A stretch of DNA of 64,000 nt, from positions 620,001 through 684,000 of the forward strand of contig NZ_JAAMFJ010000001.1 in the NCBI RefSeq assembly GCF_018437235.1. The letters run 5' to 3'. Shown piece by piece: positions 15,947 to 24,379 of this stretch (position 1 is the first letter of the stretch; the number at the start of each line of letters is the position of its first letter). The DNA comes from Fructobacillus papyrifericola. Its GTDB lineage: Bacteria > Bacillota > Bacilli > Lactobacillales > Lactobacillaceae. Under the pieces are notes generated by a model. The model was not told the origin of the DNA. It did not search any database and saw only the letters and a program-made list of their open reading frames with translations. A program made the position numbers and the translations under genes.

Positions 15947-17383
15947 TTAGGCCTTTAGGCGACTTTGCCAAGCGCCTTGCAAGGCTTGTTCGCCCAGTTC
16001 CTGCCCCTTTTTCAAAAGCGCTTCATGACTTTCTTGCCAGTCTTCACCGATCAGGTAATCTTCCAAAGAAGAGGCAAGCTCTTCAATTGATTGCTGGTAG
16101 GCAGGCAAAAGGGAATAGGCCGTCTGGACCTTGGTCAGGGCGGGTAGGCCGAGCCCAACCGTCTCAGCAAGCACAGAGAGATCCGGCTGTCTGGAGAGGT
16201 CTAAGTATAGTGAAGCGGTTGCGAGGTATGCCAGGCGTCCAGCCGGAGCCTGCTTTCCTAAGAAGACAAAATGGGCTTTTAATGCCGCCACTTCCCCTTC
16301 CGTCTTTTGCTCGTCTAATGCTTTGAGCGCATCATCTAACATAGCTGGTAGCACCATTGGCGCCAGCTCACCCTCAAAGACAACCGTGCGGTCCGCCTTT
16401 TTTAAGACAAAGTCGAGGGCCTGCTTGATTAACTTGGCCTGCTCGCCTTGGCCAACGTCACCAATTTGGCAGTAGAGAATCGTCTCCTGTTTCTTCTGCA
16501 AAAGCGTGCTCTTTGTCACGGCATAGGGGGCGATTAATTCGCTTGCTTGGCTCCTTTTCTCGGCAGCCACTTCATCGGTCTCTGCTTGGGCAGGCGCCTG
16601 TTGACTTTGCAAGCGGGTAACGCTTTTTGAAAGGCCTTGCCAATCAGGAGAAACACCCATTTCCGGTGTCTGCCCCGTCCACCATAACAAGCGGTCAAAG
16701 GCCACTTGTTCGGCAATCTTGCGGTTCAAAGTCGAATCCGCAACCAAGGCTGCCGCTGGTTCTTGCACGGCCAAATAAGCCGTGGTCAGTTGGACTAACA
16801 AGTCGGCCATTTGGTCGTACTCATTAATCTGTCCATCGGGCAAGAGGGCCCGAACGTGGCCGCTTTGGTAATCCTGCTCGGCCACCACAGCCCCACCCTC
16901 GGAAAGGTAGGACAGTTTAACTAGCCGGCCTTGATCATAATCGAGAATACGGGAAACAAAGCCCCGGTCGTCAATGGTCAACTGCTGCTTCAACTTGCCT
17001 TTTTCAAGCAAGTCAACCCGGTCCAGCTGATCGGCCATTGGATAGGCAAAGAAGACGTTTGCGTAATGGGTCATCTTCGACAAGACGACGACCCGGTCAA
17101 ACATGCGAATGAACTGTGCATCCTCTGGCCAGGTTAAATCGTTCAGCTGGAGTGGCTTACGGCCGGTTTTCTTGACTTTTTGAAGGGCGTCAAAGGGCGA
17201 CCAGAAGGAAAGCTTCTCCAGCCCCATTTGTCTGGCCGTCGTCTGCCACTTGGGTAGGTAGGCCGGCAAAATCAAAAAGGGATCGGCCACCTTTTGCAGC
17301 TGGCCAATCATGCTTTGCATTTGTTTTTCCTGTTGGCTGACCTGAAAATTATCGGGCCAAGCCGGCATAACAACTAGTGACAC
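15947..17383 (-). CDS. asp1: Accessory Sec system protein Asp1
   Basis: Asp1 proteins adopt a glycosyltransferase-B-like fold without transferase activity and bind SecA2/Asp2/Asp3 in adhesin export. 478 residues, slightly shorter than streptococcal Asp1. It begins with the family-type MSLVVMPAWPDNF and has the central KPLQLNDLTWPEDAQFIRMF segment that precedes the second Rossmann-like half. The GTG start at 17383 follows a GGGAAGGG. It lies between gtfB and asp2 with short gaps (36 and 25 bases), which supports co-transcription. Confidence 0.8.
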   Translation of the reverse strand: MSLVVMPAWPDNFQVSQQEKQMQSMIGQLQKVADPFLILPAYLPKWQTTARQMGLEKLSFWSPFDALQKVKKTGRKPLQLNDLTWPEDAQFIRMFDRVVVLSKMTHYANVFFAYPMADQLDRVDLLEKGKLKQQLTIDDRGFVSRILDYDQGRLVKLSYLSEGGAVVAEQDYQSGHVRALLPDGQINEYDQMADLLVQLTTAYLAVQEPAAALVADSTLNRKIAEQVAFDRLLWWTGQTPEMGVSPDWQGLSKSVTRLQSQQAPAQAETDEVAAEKRSQASELIAPYAVTKSTLLQKKQETILYCQIGDVGQGEQAKLIKQALDFVLKKADRTVVFEGELAPMVLPAMLDDALKALDEQKTEGEVAALKAHFVFLGKQAPAGRLAYLATASLYLDLSRQPDLSVLAETVGLGLPALTKVQTAYSLLPAYQQSIEELASSLEDYLIGEDWQESHEALLKKGQELGEQALQGAWQSRLKA

Positions 17384-17419
17384 AATCCCTTCCCTCTTTT
17401 CTCCTTTGGTTGTCAGTCA

Positions 17420-18256
17420 TCAATCAAAGACGAACTCTTCCATTTTTTCCATTGGTAGCCCCAGCATTTTCGCTTGGGCGAAATCTTTTCGACTGACCAA
17501 GACCCGCTCAACCGGGTGTCCTGGATTTTGTAAAATCGTTAATACGGCCGCGTCGACTTGGTCATTTTGATCAAACAAGCCTTCCGGGCAGGCCAAAACG
17601 GCTGTCTTGGCAATGGTGGCAAGGGCCCCAGCCGAAGTTATTTCCACCGTTGCTGTCCCGGCCACTTTTTGCATCAAATCCTGGGCAGCCGCTTCATAAC
17701 TGGGGTATTCCTGCCCGTTGACCAAGGCAAAGTTACGCCGACCGTCAAAGTAAAAGTCCGAGCGGCTGGCCACAGCCTCACCAAAATAAAAGTCGGACTG
17801 CAAGAGCTGGCCCCGGTTAAAGTATTGCTTGGCAAAGAGTTGGCCAGTCCGCAAAAAAATTTCCTTGCGGCTCACCTGGTCCGTTTGGTCAATCCAAGAA
17901 AGGGCCTGTACCAGGTAGTAACTGTCCGCAAAAAGGACCACCTTGGCCATTTGCTTGCCCTGTGAACGAAGACTGACAAGCCCTTCATCACCTAAGTTAA
18001 TCTGGCCCTGGTTGGGCACGGGCAGATCAAAGAGAAAGCGGCCCTCCCCCTCTGGCCAGTCCGATAGAAGCCGTTGACTCGCCATGTCAAAAACACAATC
18101 GAGGGCTAGGCCTAGCGTTTGGCAAATGGCTACGGCATCCTCGTGTGGCTGCAAGAGGAAAAGGCGGTCGGCCTTACCCTGCTTCACCTGTTCAATTTGC
18201 CAATTAACAGCCGGTTCGGCCCGCTTATCTAAGGACTCAATTAATTCAATTTTCAT
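17420..18256 (-). CDS. gtfB: Accessory Sec glycosylation chaperone GtfB, short form
   Basis: GtfB is the non-catalytic partner that binds the serine-rich acceptor and GtfA, forming the O-GlcNAc transferase of serine-rich adhesins. Here only 278 residues, against roughly 440 usual in streptococci. Recognisable parts are LFLLQPHEDAVAICQTLGL near the N-terminus and QYFNRGQLLQSDFYFGEAVA in the middle. The ATG at 18256 lies inside the last codons of gtfA (11-base overlap) after GGAGGG. The longer frame running back to 18457 is only a shadow within gtfA. Either this lineage has a minimal GtfB or N-terminal parts were lost. Confidence 0.68.
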   Translation of the reverse strand: MKIELIESLDKRAEPAVNWQIEQVKQGKADRLFLLQPHEDAVAICQTLGLALDCVFDMASQRLLSDWPEGEGRFLFDLPVPNQGQINLGDEGLVSLRSQGKQMAKVVLFADSYYLVQALSWIDQTDQVSRKEIFLRTGQLFAKQYFNRGQLLQSDFYFGEAVASRSDFYFDGRRNFALVNGQEYPSYEAAAQDLMQKVAGTATVEITSAGALATIAKTAVLACPEGLFDQNDQVDAAVLTILQNPGHPVERVLVSRKDFAQAKMLGLPMEKMEEFVFD

Positions 18257-19718
18257 CCAGTCCCTCCAACAATTGTCGCCAGGCCAAAGCCACGACTTCC
18301 TTTCGGTAGCGCTTGGCCGTTTCCAGAGCGCCCTTTGACAAACTATGACGTTCTCCTTGGGCTGAAATGACGGCTTCAACCATCTTTTGCACGTTTTGTG
18401 GAATGGCACTTTCAAGCGGTGAAAAGTCAACCAAGTAACCGTTTCGGCCGCTTTCAATCAACTCCTTGGCCCCGTAGTCGTTTTCATAGGACAAAACCGG
18501 CAATCCCTGGGCCAGCGCTTCCAAATAGGTCAGGCCAAAGCCCTCCGAGTAAGAAGCCGATAGATACAAGTCAGCCTTTGAAAAGGCAGCGGCTAAATCC
18601 TGTGAAAAACCGGCCAATGAGACCTCTTCCGAAAGGCCTTGTTCATCAATCAGCTGCTGCAAGGCGGCTTCTTCTTGGCCGCTGCCGTAAACCGTTAACC
18701 GACTAGCAATCCCGGCCCGTTTCAAAGCTGCCATGACCAAAACCAACTGGTCAATGTGCTTTTCTGGATGCAGACGCGAAGCCGTCACAAGGGAAAGCGG
18801 GTGGTCGCCTTTCGCCACTGAAGGGGTGGCTTTTTCCATGACTTGTTCAACAAAGCCAACCGGTACGGTGTGAACCTTTTGGACTGCCTCTTTCCCGTAA
18901 CCCAGTTCGGCAAGGTTGTCTTGCAGAACGGCTGCTTGCTTTCTTGTTGCAACAACAACGGCATCGTAGGCCCAAAGGTGCTTGACCAAGTACTGGTAAA
19001 ACTGATTGAACACCCGATTCTGCCCCTTGTTGGACAAGCGATGGTCGGCATGGACGACGGCAATCAAGCGATCTTCTTGATGGCGACTTCGATTGGAAAC
19101 GAAGTACTCATCGTAATCAAGGCCGCGGTCGAAGAAGTAACGGCTGGCACCGAAGGTTTCTTGAATTTGGTCCATGAAAAAGGTCAACAGACCATAAAAA
19201 TTATCAAAGTAGTAGTTTTGCCCCACGAAGTTTTCCAGCAAAATGGCCGTCATTTCACGTTTGCCATCGACTTGCCGGTAGGCCCATGAGAGGCTTCTTG
19301 TACCGTAACTCAAGACGACTTGGGCATCCGAAACAAGATAGAGCTGTTTTTCTTCTTGCCAGACCTTTTCCTTCATCCGCTTGATTAAGTAACCGGCCGT
19401 GGCCTGCTCAACCACTACCCGATCGGTTTTGGTAAAGTCCTTCAGGGTCGTTTTTTCATAGGGGCGAATTTCTTTTGCTAAGAGGCCCTCTGTTAAATAG
19501 CGATTGGGGTCTTCCGCCATCAAGTAGTCATAAAGATTGATGACCTGCTCTTCTTTCAGATGCCATTCCTTCAGATGGTCATGGAGCTCTGGCAGCAAGT
19601 CCGTGAAGACCAATTTAGCGGGTTCTCCCAGCTCAAAAAAGGCGCGCAGCCGGTAAAACTGCGCGTGTTCCACACCGGAATTCCCGTGGCCCATGCCTTT
19701 ATTTAAGAAAAAATTCAT
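18246..19718 (-). CDS. gtfA: Accessory Sec glycosyltransferase GtfA
   Basis: GT4-family, GT-B-fold transferase that adds the first GlcNAc to serine/threonine of serine-rich repeat adhesins in the cytosol, together with GtfB. 490 residues. Family marks: MNFFLNKGMGHGNSGVEHAQ at the N-terminus, the extended beta-sheet add-on domain (about 60-200), VVHADHR near 230, SRLHPEKHIDQL starting the second Rossmann half, and the donor-binding EGFGLTYLEALAQGLPVL near 410-430. Start at 19718 after AAAGGG. It follows pta by only 61 bases with a weak hairpin between, so partial read-through from pta is possible. First gene of the five-gene glycosylation cluster. Confidence 0.9.
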   Translation of the reverse strand: MNFFLNKGMGHGNSGVEHAQFYRLRAFFELGEPAKLVFTDLLPELHDHLKEWHLKEEQVINLYDYLMAEDPNRYLTEGLLAKEIRPYEKTTLKDFTKTDRVVVEQATAGYLIKRMKEKVWQEEKQLYLVSDAQVVLSYGTRSLSWAYRQVDGKREMTAILLENFVGQNYYFDNFYGLLTFFMDQIQETFGASRYFFDRGLDYDEYFVSNRSRHQEDRLIAVVHADHRLSNKGQNRVFNQFYQYLVKHLWAYDAVVVATRKQAAVLQDNLAELGYGKEAVQKVHTVPVGFVEQVMEKATPSVAKGDHPLSLVTASRLHPEKHIDQLVLVMAALKRAGIASRLTVYGSGQEEAALQQLIDEQGLSEEVSLAGFSQDLAAAFSKADLYLSASYSEGFGLTYLEALAQGLPVLSYENDYGAKELIESGRNGYLVDFSPLESAIPQNVQKMVEAVISAQGERHSLSKGALETAKRYRKEVVALAWRQLLEGLDEN

Positions 19719-19779
19719 GCTGCGCCCTTTCGAAATCACACTGGCAGAAGCACCCACTCTTAATCAAAAAGTCGCGACT

Positions 19780-20769
19780 TTACCGAGCGTTTTGAACCTG
19801 AACGGCCGTAATAATGGCCACCTTATAAACATCCTCTTCCGAACATCCCCGAGAAAGGTCCGAAACCGGCTTGGCCAATCCCTGCAGAATGGGTCCCATG
19901 GCTTCGAAGCCACCGAGCCGTTGGGCAATCTTGTAGCCGATGTTGCCGGCTTCCAAGCTTGGGAAGACAAAGACGTTGGCCTGTCCGGCAACCGTTGAAT
20001 CGGCTGCTTTGGCTTTTCCAACCGACGGAACCAGGGCGGCATCGAATTGCAATTCCCCGTCAATTTGGTTGGCCAATTCCGGTGCCAGGTCCTTTGCCAA
20101 CTGCGTTGCTTCTCTCACCTTGTCGACCATCTCGCCCTTAGCTGAGCCCTTGGTTGAGAAGGAAAGCATGGCAATCTTTGGATTGAGGCCGAAGGCCTTG
20201 GCCGTTTCGGCCGACTGAATGGCCACCTGGGCCATCGTTTCGGCATCAAGCTCGATGTTTATGGCACAATCGGCAAAGACGTAGCGTTGGTCACCCTTTT
20301 GCAAGAAAAAGGCACCGGAAATCCGCTTTGATCCGGGGGCTGTCTTAATCAATTGCAGGGCTGGTCGAACCGTGTCCCCGGTTGGGTGCACTGCACCAGA
20401 AACCATGCCGTCGGCCTGTCCCATTTGGACCATCATGGTTCCAAAATAGTTTACATCCGCTAACCACTTTTCGGCGGTTTCTTCGTCCGTCTTACCGTTT
20501 CGTCGCTCAACAAGGGCCGCCACCATGGCCGCCTTAGCCGAAGCATCCTGCTTAGCTGGGTCAATGACTTTGACTTTAGCTAGGTCAAAACCTGCCGCTT
20601 CAGCGTTTTCTTGAATGGCCGCTTCATCGCCCAAAAGGATTGGTGAAACCAGCCCCTCCTCAGCTAAGCGAACAACCGCTCCTTGAATCCGTGGGTCTTC
20701 GCCTTCGGGGAAGACCAAGGTAATCTGATCGTCTTGAATCTTTTCTTTTAATTCATCAAACAGTGCCAT
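19780..20769 (-). CDS. pta: Phosphate acetyltransferase
   Basis: Interconverts acetyl-CoA and acetyl phosphate in the cytosol. In heterofermenters it links the phosphoketolase product acetyl phosphate to acetyl-CoA. 329 residues, typical short Pta. Marks: LVFPEGEDPRIQGAVVRL at the N-terminus, GMVSGAVHPTGDTVRPAL in the centre and VFPSLEAGNIGYKIAQRL near the C-terminus. Start chosen at ATG 20769 after GAGGAG. An extended -10 of the TGCTATAAT type lies near 20806-20814. Its neighbour ung on the same strand is a common pairing in this family. Confidence 0.95.
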   Translation of the reverse strand: MALFDELKEKIQDDQITLVFPEGEDPRIQGAVVRLAEEGLVSPILLGDEAAIQENAEAAGFDLAKVKVIDPAKQDASAKAAMVAALVERRNGKTDEETAEKWLADVNYFGTMMVQMGQADGMVSGAVHPTGDTVRPALQLIKTAPGSKRISGAFFLQKGDQRYVFADCAINIELDAETMAQVAIQSAETAKAFGLNPKIAMLSFSTKGSAKGEMVDKVREATQLAKDLAPELANQIDGELQFDAALVPSVGKAKAADSTVAGQANVFVFPSLEAGNIGYKIAQRLGGFEAMGPILQGLAKPVSDLSRGCSEEDVYKVAIITAVQVQNAR

Positions 20770-20832
20770 GAAACACACTCCTCTACCGTCTATTGTTACT
20801 TTAAATTATAGCAAAGTCGAATGACCTTGACC

Positions 20833-21507
20833 TTATTCCAACCAGCTAATTGGCGAAAGTGAAGCCTTTTTTAAGAATTGATTGGTTTTTGAAAAGGGTT
20901 TCGACCCAAAAAAGCCCCGGTAGGCCGACAATGGGCTCGGATGAGCCGAAGCCAGGATGCAGTGTCGACTATCATCAATCAACTTGGCCTTCTTTTGAGC
21001 AAAGCTGCCCCAGAGAATGAAAACCTTGGGCTGCTCGTCGTCAGAAAGCGCTTGAATACTAGCGTCCGTCAACGCTTCCCAGATCAATCCCTGGTGAGCG
21101 TTAGCGGCCGATTCTTCCACCGTGAGAACAGCGTTTAAAAGCAGGACGCCCTGCTCGGCCCAGCTAGTCAAATCCTGTGACAAGCGCACCTGCCCCAAGT
21201 CGTCGTCTAATTCCTTTAAAATGTTTCGCAAGGAAGGTGGCGTTTTCATGCCATCGGGGACGGAAAAGGACAGCCCCTGGGCTTGTCCTGGTTGGTGGTA
21301 AGGATCTTGTCCCAAGATAACGACTTTGACTTTTTCAAAGGGGGTTTTCTGATAGGCGTAAAAGACCCGGTCACGGGCGGGATAGATTGGCCTTGGCCCT
21401 TGGTATTCCCGATCTAAAAAAGTCCTTACGCGGGCCGAATAATCAGCCGGTAAATAATCTTTTAAATGCTCATCCCAGCTGGATGTCGTCAGGTGAAAAG
21501 TCGCCAT
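20833..21507 (-). CDS. ung: Uracil-DNA glycosylase, family 1
   Basis: Removes uracil from DNA as the first step of base excision repair. 224 residues, full length. The water-activating motif GQDPYHQPGQAQG is at about 65-77 and the minor-groove motif HPSPLSAYRGFFGSKPF at about 187-203, both intact. GGAG precedes the ATG at 21507. The promoter must lie in the 75-base gap shared with the divergent methyltransferase-like gene. Confidence 0.96.
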   Translation of the reverse strand: MATFHLTTSSWDEHLKDYLPADYSARVRTFLDREYQGPRPIYPARDRVFYAYQKTPFEKVKVVILGQDPYHQPGQAQGLSFSVPDGMKTPPSLRNILKELDDDLGQVRLSQDLTSWAEQGVLLLNAVLTVEESAANAHQGLIWEALTDASIQALSDDEQPKVFILWGSFAQKKAKLIDDSRHCILASAHPSPLSAYRGFFGSKPFSKTNQFLKKASLSPISWLE

Positions 21508-21582
21508 GCTATACTACTCCTAGAAAGTTTCTTCCTCTACTTTACCAGAGGGCCGTTTCGAATCAATGTCAGGAAGCAAAAA

Positions 21583-22317
21583 ATGCTGAATCAAGCCACA
21601 CTGAAGCAAGTCGAAAAACAATACCAGGACTATCCGCAGGCTCTCAGAAAAATTCAAGCCGTCCAGGCCTGCCTGCAGGCCTTAGACCAGCAGACCTTAC
21701 CTGAAAAGCCCCTACCAAAACTGCTCTACAGTGAACGCCAGTTGCTCAGGGAACCGGGCCTTTTAGCACTGGATGAAGCCTTTGGTGATCTCAGGCAAAC
21801 CCTCATTGAGCAATACGGTGTCTGGTTTCTACCAAACCAGCAGCTAATTGCCGACCTGCTGCTCTTTGCCAAGGGACGACCAATCGTCGAATTAATGGCG
21901 GGTAACGCCCTCCTGACAGCCGCCTTTAAAAAAGCCGGAGCCAACGCCAAGGCCGTTGACACTCTGGACTGGCTTGGACAGGACAACGAGCGGCCCCTCC
22001 CCTGGACGAAAGTTTATGAACAGGACGCCCGGGCAGCCGTATTGGAAGCCATTCAAGCCGTCTCTCAGGGCCAGCAAGAGAAACTCCCCCTCTTCATCAT
22101 GGCCTGGGCGCCAAACACCACAGAGGACGACTGGCGGGTCTTAGAGGCCCTGAGAGAAAGCGGTCAGCTCTTTGACTTGGTGGTCATCGGAGAAAAAGGG
22201 CCGGATACAAACTCCGCCCGTTTCTGGCAGTCGGCCAAACTAACCAAGCCGGCTGCACTAAACGCCCACTACCAGCCCTTTGATGACTTTCAAGACGCCA
22301 TCTATTTAGCCAAATAA
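21583..22317 (+). CDS. Uncharacterised protein with SAM-methyltransferase-like fold
   Basis: 244 residues, no family I can name. A helical N-terminal part (about 1-95) precedes a Rossmann-like half with a motif I-type glycine loop, IVELMAGNALLTAAFKKAG (near 108-126), an acidic strand end VDTLDW, and a later LFIMAWAPNTTEDDW stretch in the place of a methyltransferase motif IV. The layout suggests a SAM-dependent methyltransferase acting on an unknown target. The ATG at 21583 follows AGGAAG. It is divergent from ung and ends at a two-way terminator; it has no functional neighbour. Function is not assigned. Confidence 0.65.
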   Translation: MLNQATLKQVEKQYQDYPQALRKIQAVQACLQALDQQTLPEKPLPKLLYSERQLLREPGLLALDEAFGDLRQTLIEQYGVWFLPNQQLIADLLLFAKGRPIVELMAGNALLTAAFKKAGANAKAVDTLDWLGQDNERPLPWTKVYEQDARAAVLEAIQAVSQGQQEKLPLFIMAWAPNTTEDDWRVLEALRESGQLFDLVVIGEKGPDTNSARFWQSAKLTKPAALNAHYQPFDDFQDAIYLAK

Positions 22318-22342
22318 AAAAAGAGCCAATGGCTCTTTTTTT
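22316..22342. terminator. Two-way terminator between the methyltransferase-like gene and cls
   Basis: AAAAAGAGCC, short loop, GGCTCTTTTT with T-runs on both strands, between convergent genes. Confidence 0.88.
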
Positions 22343-22345
22343 ATT

Positions 22346-23797
22346 TTATAGAATCGGTGCCAGGAGGCGGGAAGCGACTTGCTTGAAGCGAAGCCAGCGA
22401 CTTTGCTTGGCAAAGCTTTCGACCGTCTGCTCACTCGATTGCTCAATGTCTTTTTCATAGGTTGCCGCCAGCTGTTCGGTAATCGACTGATCGTACAAGA
22501 AGGCGTTCACCTCAAAGTTTAATTTGAAGGAGCGAAAGTCAAAATTAGCCGAACCAACCGAGGCCAACTGGTCATCGACGACCATCGTCTTGGCATGCAA
22601 GAACCCGTTTTGGTAATAGTAAATCTTAATGCCGTCCTTCACGAGCTGAGAGGCAAAGTACTGGGTGGCCCGATAAACAAACATGTGATCGGGCATGCAG
22701 GGGACCATGATGCGAACATCAACGCCCGAATTGGCCGCAATCCGCAAAGCATCGATGGTCGAATCATCCGGAATCAAGTAGGGTGTTTGAATCCAGCAGC
22801 GCTTCTTGGCTAACTGAATCAAGCGAATGTAGCCCATCTTGATCTGCTCATCATCCGAATCGGGCCCCGAAGTCACAATTTGCAAGTCGGTCTTGCCAGC
22901 CACCTGATCGGGCAGAGCCGGAAAGTAGCGATCATCTTGCACGTCCATGGGCTTCTTCAAAGCCGAAGCGTTCCAGTCCAACAAGAAATGCTCTTGAAGG
23001 TAGTAGACGCCAGAGCCCTGCAGCTTCAAGTGGGTATCCCGCCAGTGGCCAAACTTCTTCTTCCGGCCCAGGTACTGGTCGCCAATGTTAAAGCCACCCA
23101 CGTAGCCGACTTTGCCATCGACCACAACAATCTTGCGGTGATCACGAAAGTTCAGCTGAAAGTTAATCAGGTTAAAGCGGCGCTTCAAGAAGGGGGCAGC
23201 ATGACCGCCTTCAGCAGTTAAGGGTGCAAAGAAGCGACCGGTCGTCCCGGCAGAACCCAGGGAGTCATACAAGACATGCACTTCGACCCCCTCTTTGGCC
23301 TTTTCAACTAAGATATCGCGAATTTCATGCCCCAAGTTATCAGAGTAAAAGGTGTAGAATTCGATGTTAATCGTTTCTTTGGCCTGCTTCAAGGACCGCT
23401 TCAACCGGCTGAAAAAGTCCTGGCCGGAGGTCATTACCTGCACCTCGTTATGGCTGGCCAAGGGCGTCTGGTTAATCCGTTGAAAGAGCGTGACCAGGGA
23501 ACGGGCGGAACGGGGCAGCCGCTCCAACTCCGCTGCGTTATTCAAACCCGGTGCTTCTTGCAGCCGTTTTTGAATCTTTTCCTGGATCTTTGACGCGTCC
23601 TTTCCTTGAAAGGCAAAGAGTCGCTTGGCCGGTAGCTTACGTCCGGCAAAGGAGTAGAGAACAAAGCCAATCCCGGGCATAAAAATCAGCACTAAAATCC
23701 AGGCCCAGGTCGCCGCGATATCCCGCGGTTCACGAAAGACCGTAACCGCGGCCAAAACCGCGTTAATCGTGATGATTGTTGTCCATAGATCGGCCAT
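22346..23797 (-). CDS. cls: Cardiolipin synthase (phospholipase D type)
   Basis: Condenses two phosphatidylglycerols to cardiolipin plus glycerol at the membrane. 483 residues. Two N-terminal hydrophobic helices (about 5-52) are followed by two PLD domains, each with its HKD motif: HRKIVVVDGKVGYVGGFN near 218 and HAKTMVVDDQLASVGSANFD near 400. The ATG at 23797 follows GAAGGG. It stands alone between the terminator and apt. Full length with both catalytic motifs intact. Confidence 0.94.
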   Translation of the reverse strand: MADLWTTIITINAVLAAVTVFREPRDIAATWAWILVLIFMPGIGFVLYSFAGRKLPAKRLFAFQGKDASKIQEKIQKRLQEAPGLNNAAELERLPRSARSLVTLFQRINQTPLASHNEVQVMTSGQDFFSRLKRSLKQAKETINIEFYTFYSDNLGHEIRDILVEKAKEGVEVHVLYDSLGSAGTTGRFFAPLTAEGGHAAPFLKRRFNLINFQLNFRDHRKIVVVDGKVGYVGGFNIGDQYLGRKKKFGHWRDTHLKLQGSGVYYLQEHFLLDWNASALKKPMDVQDDRYFPALPDQVAGKTDLQIVTSGPDSDDEQIKMGYIRLIQLAKKRCWIQTPYLIPDDSTIDALRIAANSGVDVRIMVPCMPDHMFVYRATQYFASQLVKDGIKIYYYQNGFLHAKTMVVDDQLASVGSANFDFRSFKLNFEVNAFLYDQSITEQLAATYEKDIEQSSEQTVESFAKQSRWLRFKQVASRLLAPIL

Positions 23798-23826
23798 CTG
23801 AAGCCCTTCTCTTCCCCTGTGTTTGC

Positions 23827-24360
23827 TTAGTACTCCATCAAGGCTAAGAAAGGAACTTCCCCAGCCTGCATGATCTTTTCACGTCCCTGAAGTGCTTCTA
23901 ATTCGATGATAAAGGCGACCCCAGCAACCACGCCACCGAGTTCCTCGATAATCTTGCGCGTGGCGTTAATTGTGCCACCGGTTGCCAAAAGGTCGTCGAC
24001 AATCAAAACTCGTTGACCAGGCTTGATGGCGTCTTCGTGGATTTCTAACTCGTTCACACCACCGTATTCGAGGGTGTAGGAAGCCGAAACAGCCTTACGG
24101 GGCAACTTACCGACTTTGCGGGCGGGCACAAAGCCGACCCCCAAGGTGTAGGCCAGTGGCGAACCAACGATGAAACCGCGCGATTCTGGACCCGCAATCA
24201 AATCAACGTTCAAGTCCTTGGCAAAGTCCTTAATTTGGTCAATTGCCTCACGGTATGCGGCACCGTTGCCCATCAAGGGTGAGATGTCCCGGAAGGTCAC
24301 GCCTTCTTCAGGATAGTCCTTCACGGAAGCAACGTAATCGTGTAAATCATTTTTAGTCAT
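23827..24360 (-). CDS. apt: Adenine phosphoribosyltransferase
   Basis: Salvages adenine to AMP with PRPP. 177 residues. Typical start region [22 protein letters not shown], the [10 protein letters not shown] loop near 58-67 and the PRPP-binding motif [13 protein letters not shown] near 120-132. It follows recJ by 19 bases on the same strand, the usual Gram-positive pairing, so the rnz-recJ-apt genes are probably one transcript. Confidence 0.96.
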   Translation of the reverse strand: MTKNDLHDYVASVKDYPEEGVTFRDISPLMGNGAAYREAIDQIKDFAKDLNVDLIAGPESRGFIVGSPLAYTLGVGFVPARKVGKLPRKAVSASYTLEYGGVNELEIHEDAIKPGQRVLIVDDLLATGGTINATRKIIEELGGVVAGVAFIIELEALQGREKIMQAGEVPFLALMEY

Positions 24361-24379
24361 AATCTTTCCTCAAACCGGC

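Noticed and set aside
18257-18457. Longer gtfB start at 18457
   Set aside because: This part lies inside gtfA in another frame and has no ribosome site; ATG 18256 has GGAGGG and gives a sensible N-terminus.
19760-19785. Short AAAGTCGCGACTTTTT palindrome after pta as the terminator that separates gtfA
   Set aside because: Stem is short and nearly loopless; it may slow transcription but I cannot support it as a terminator.
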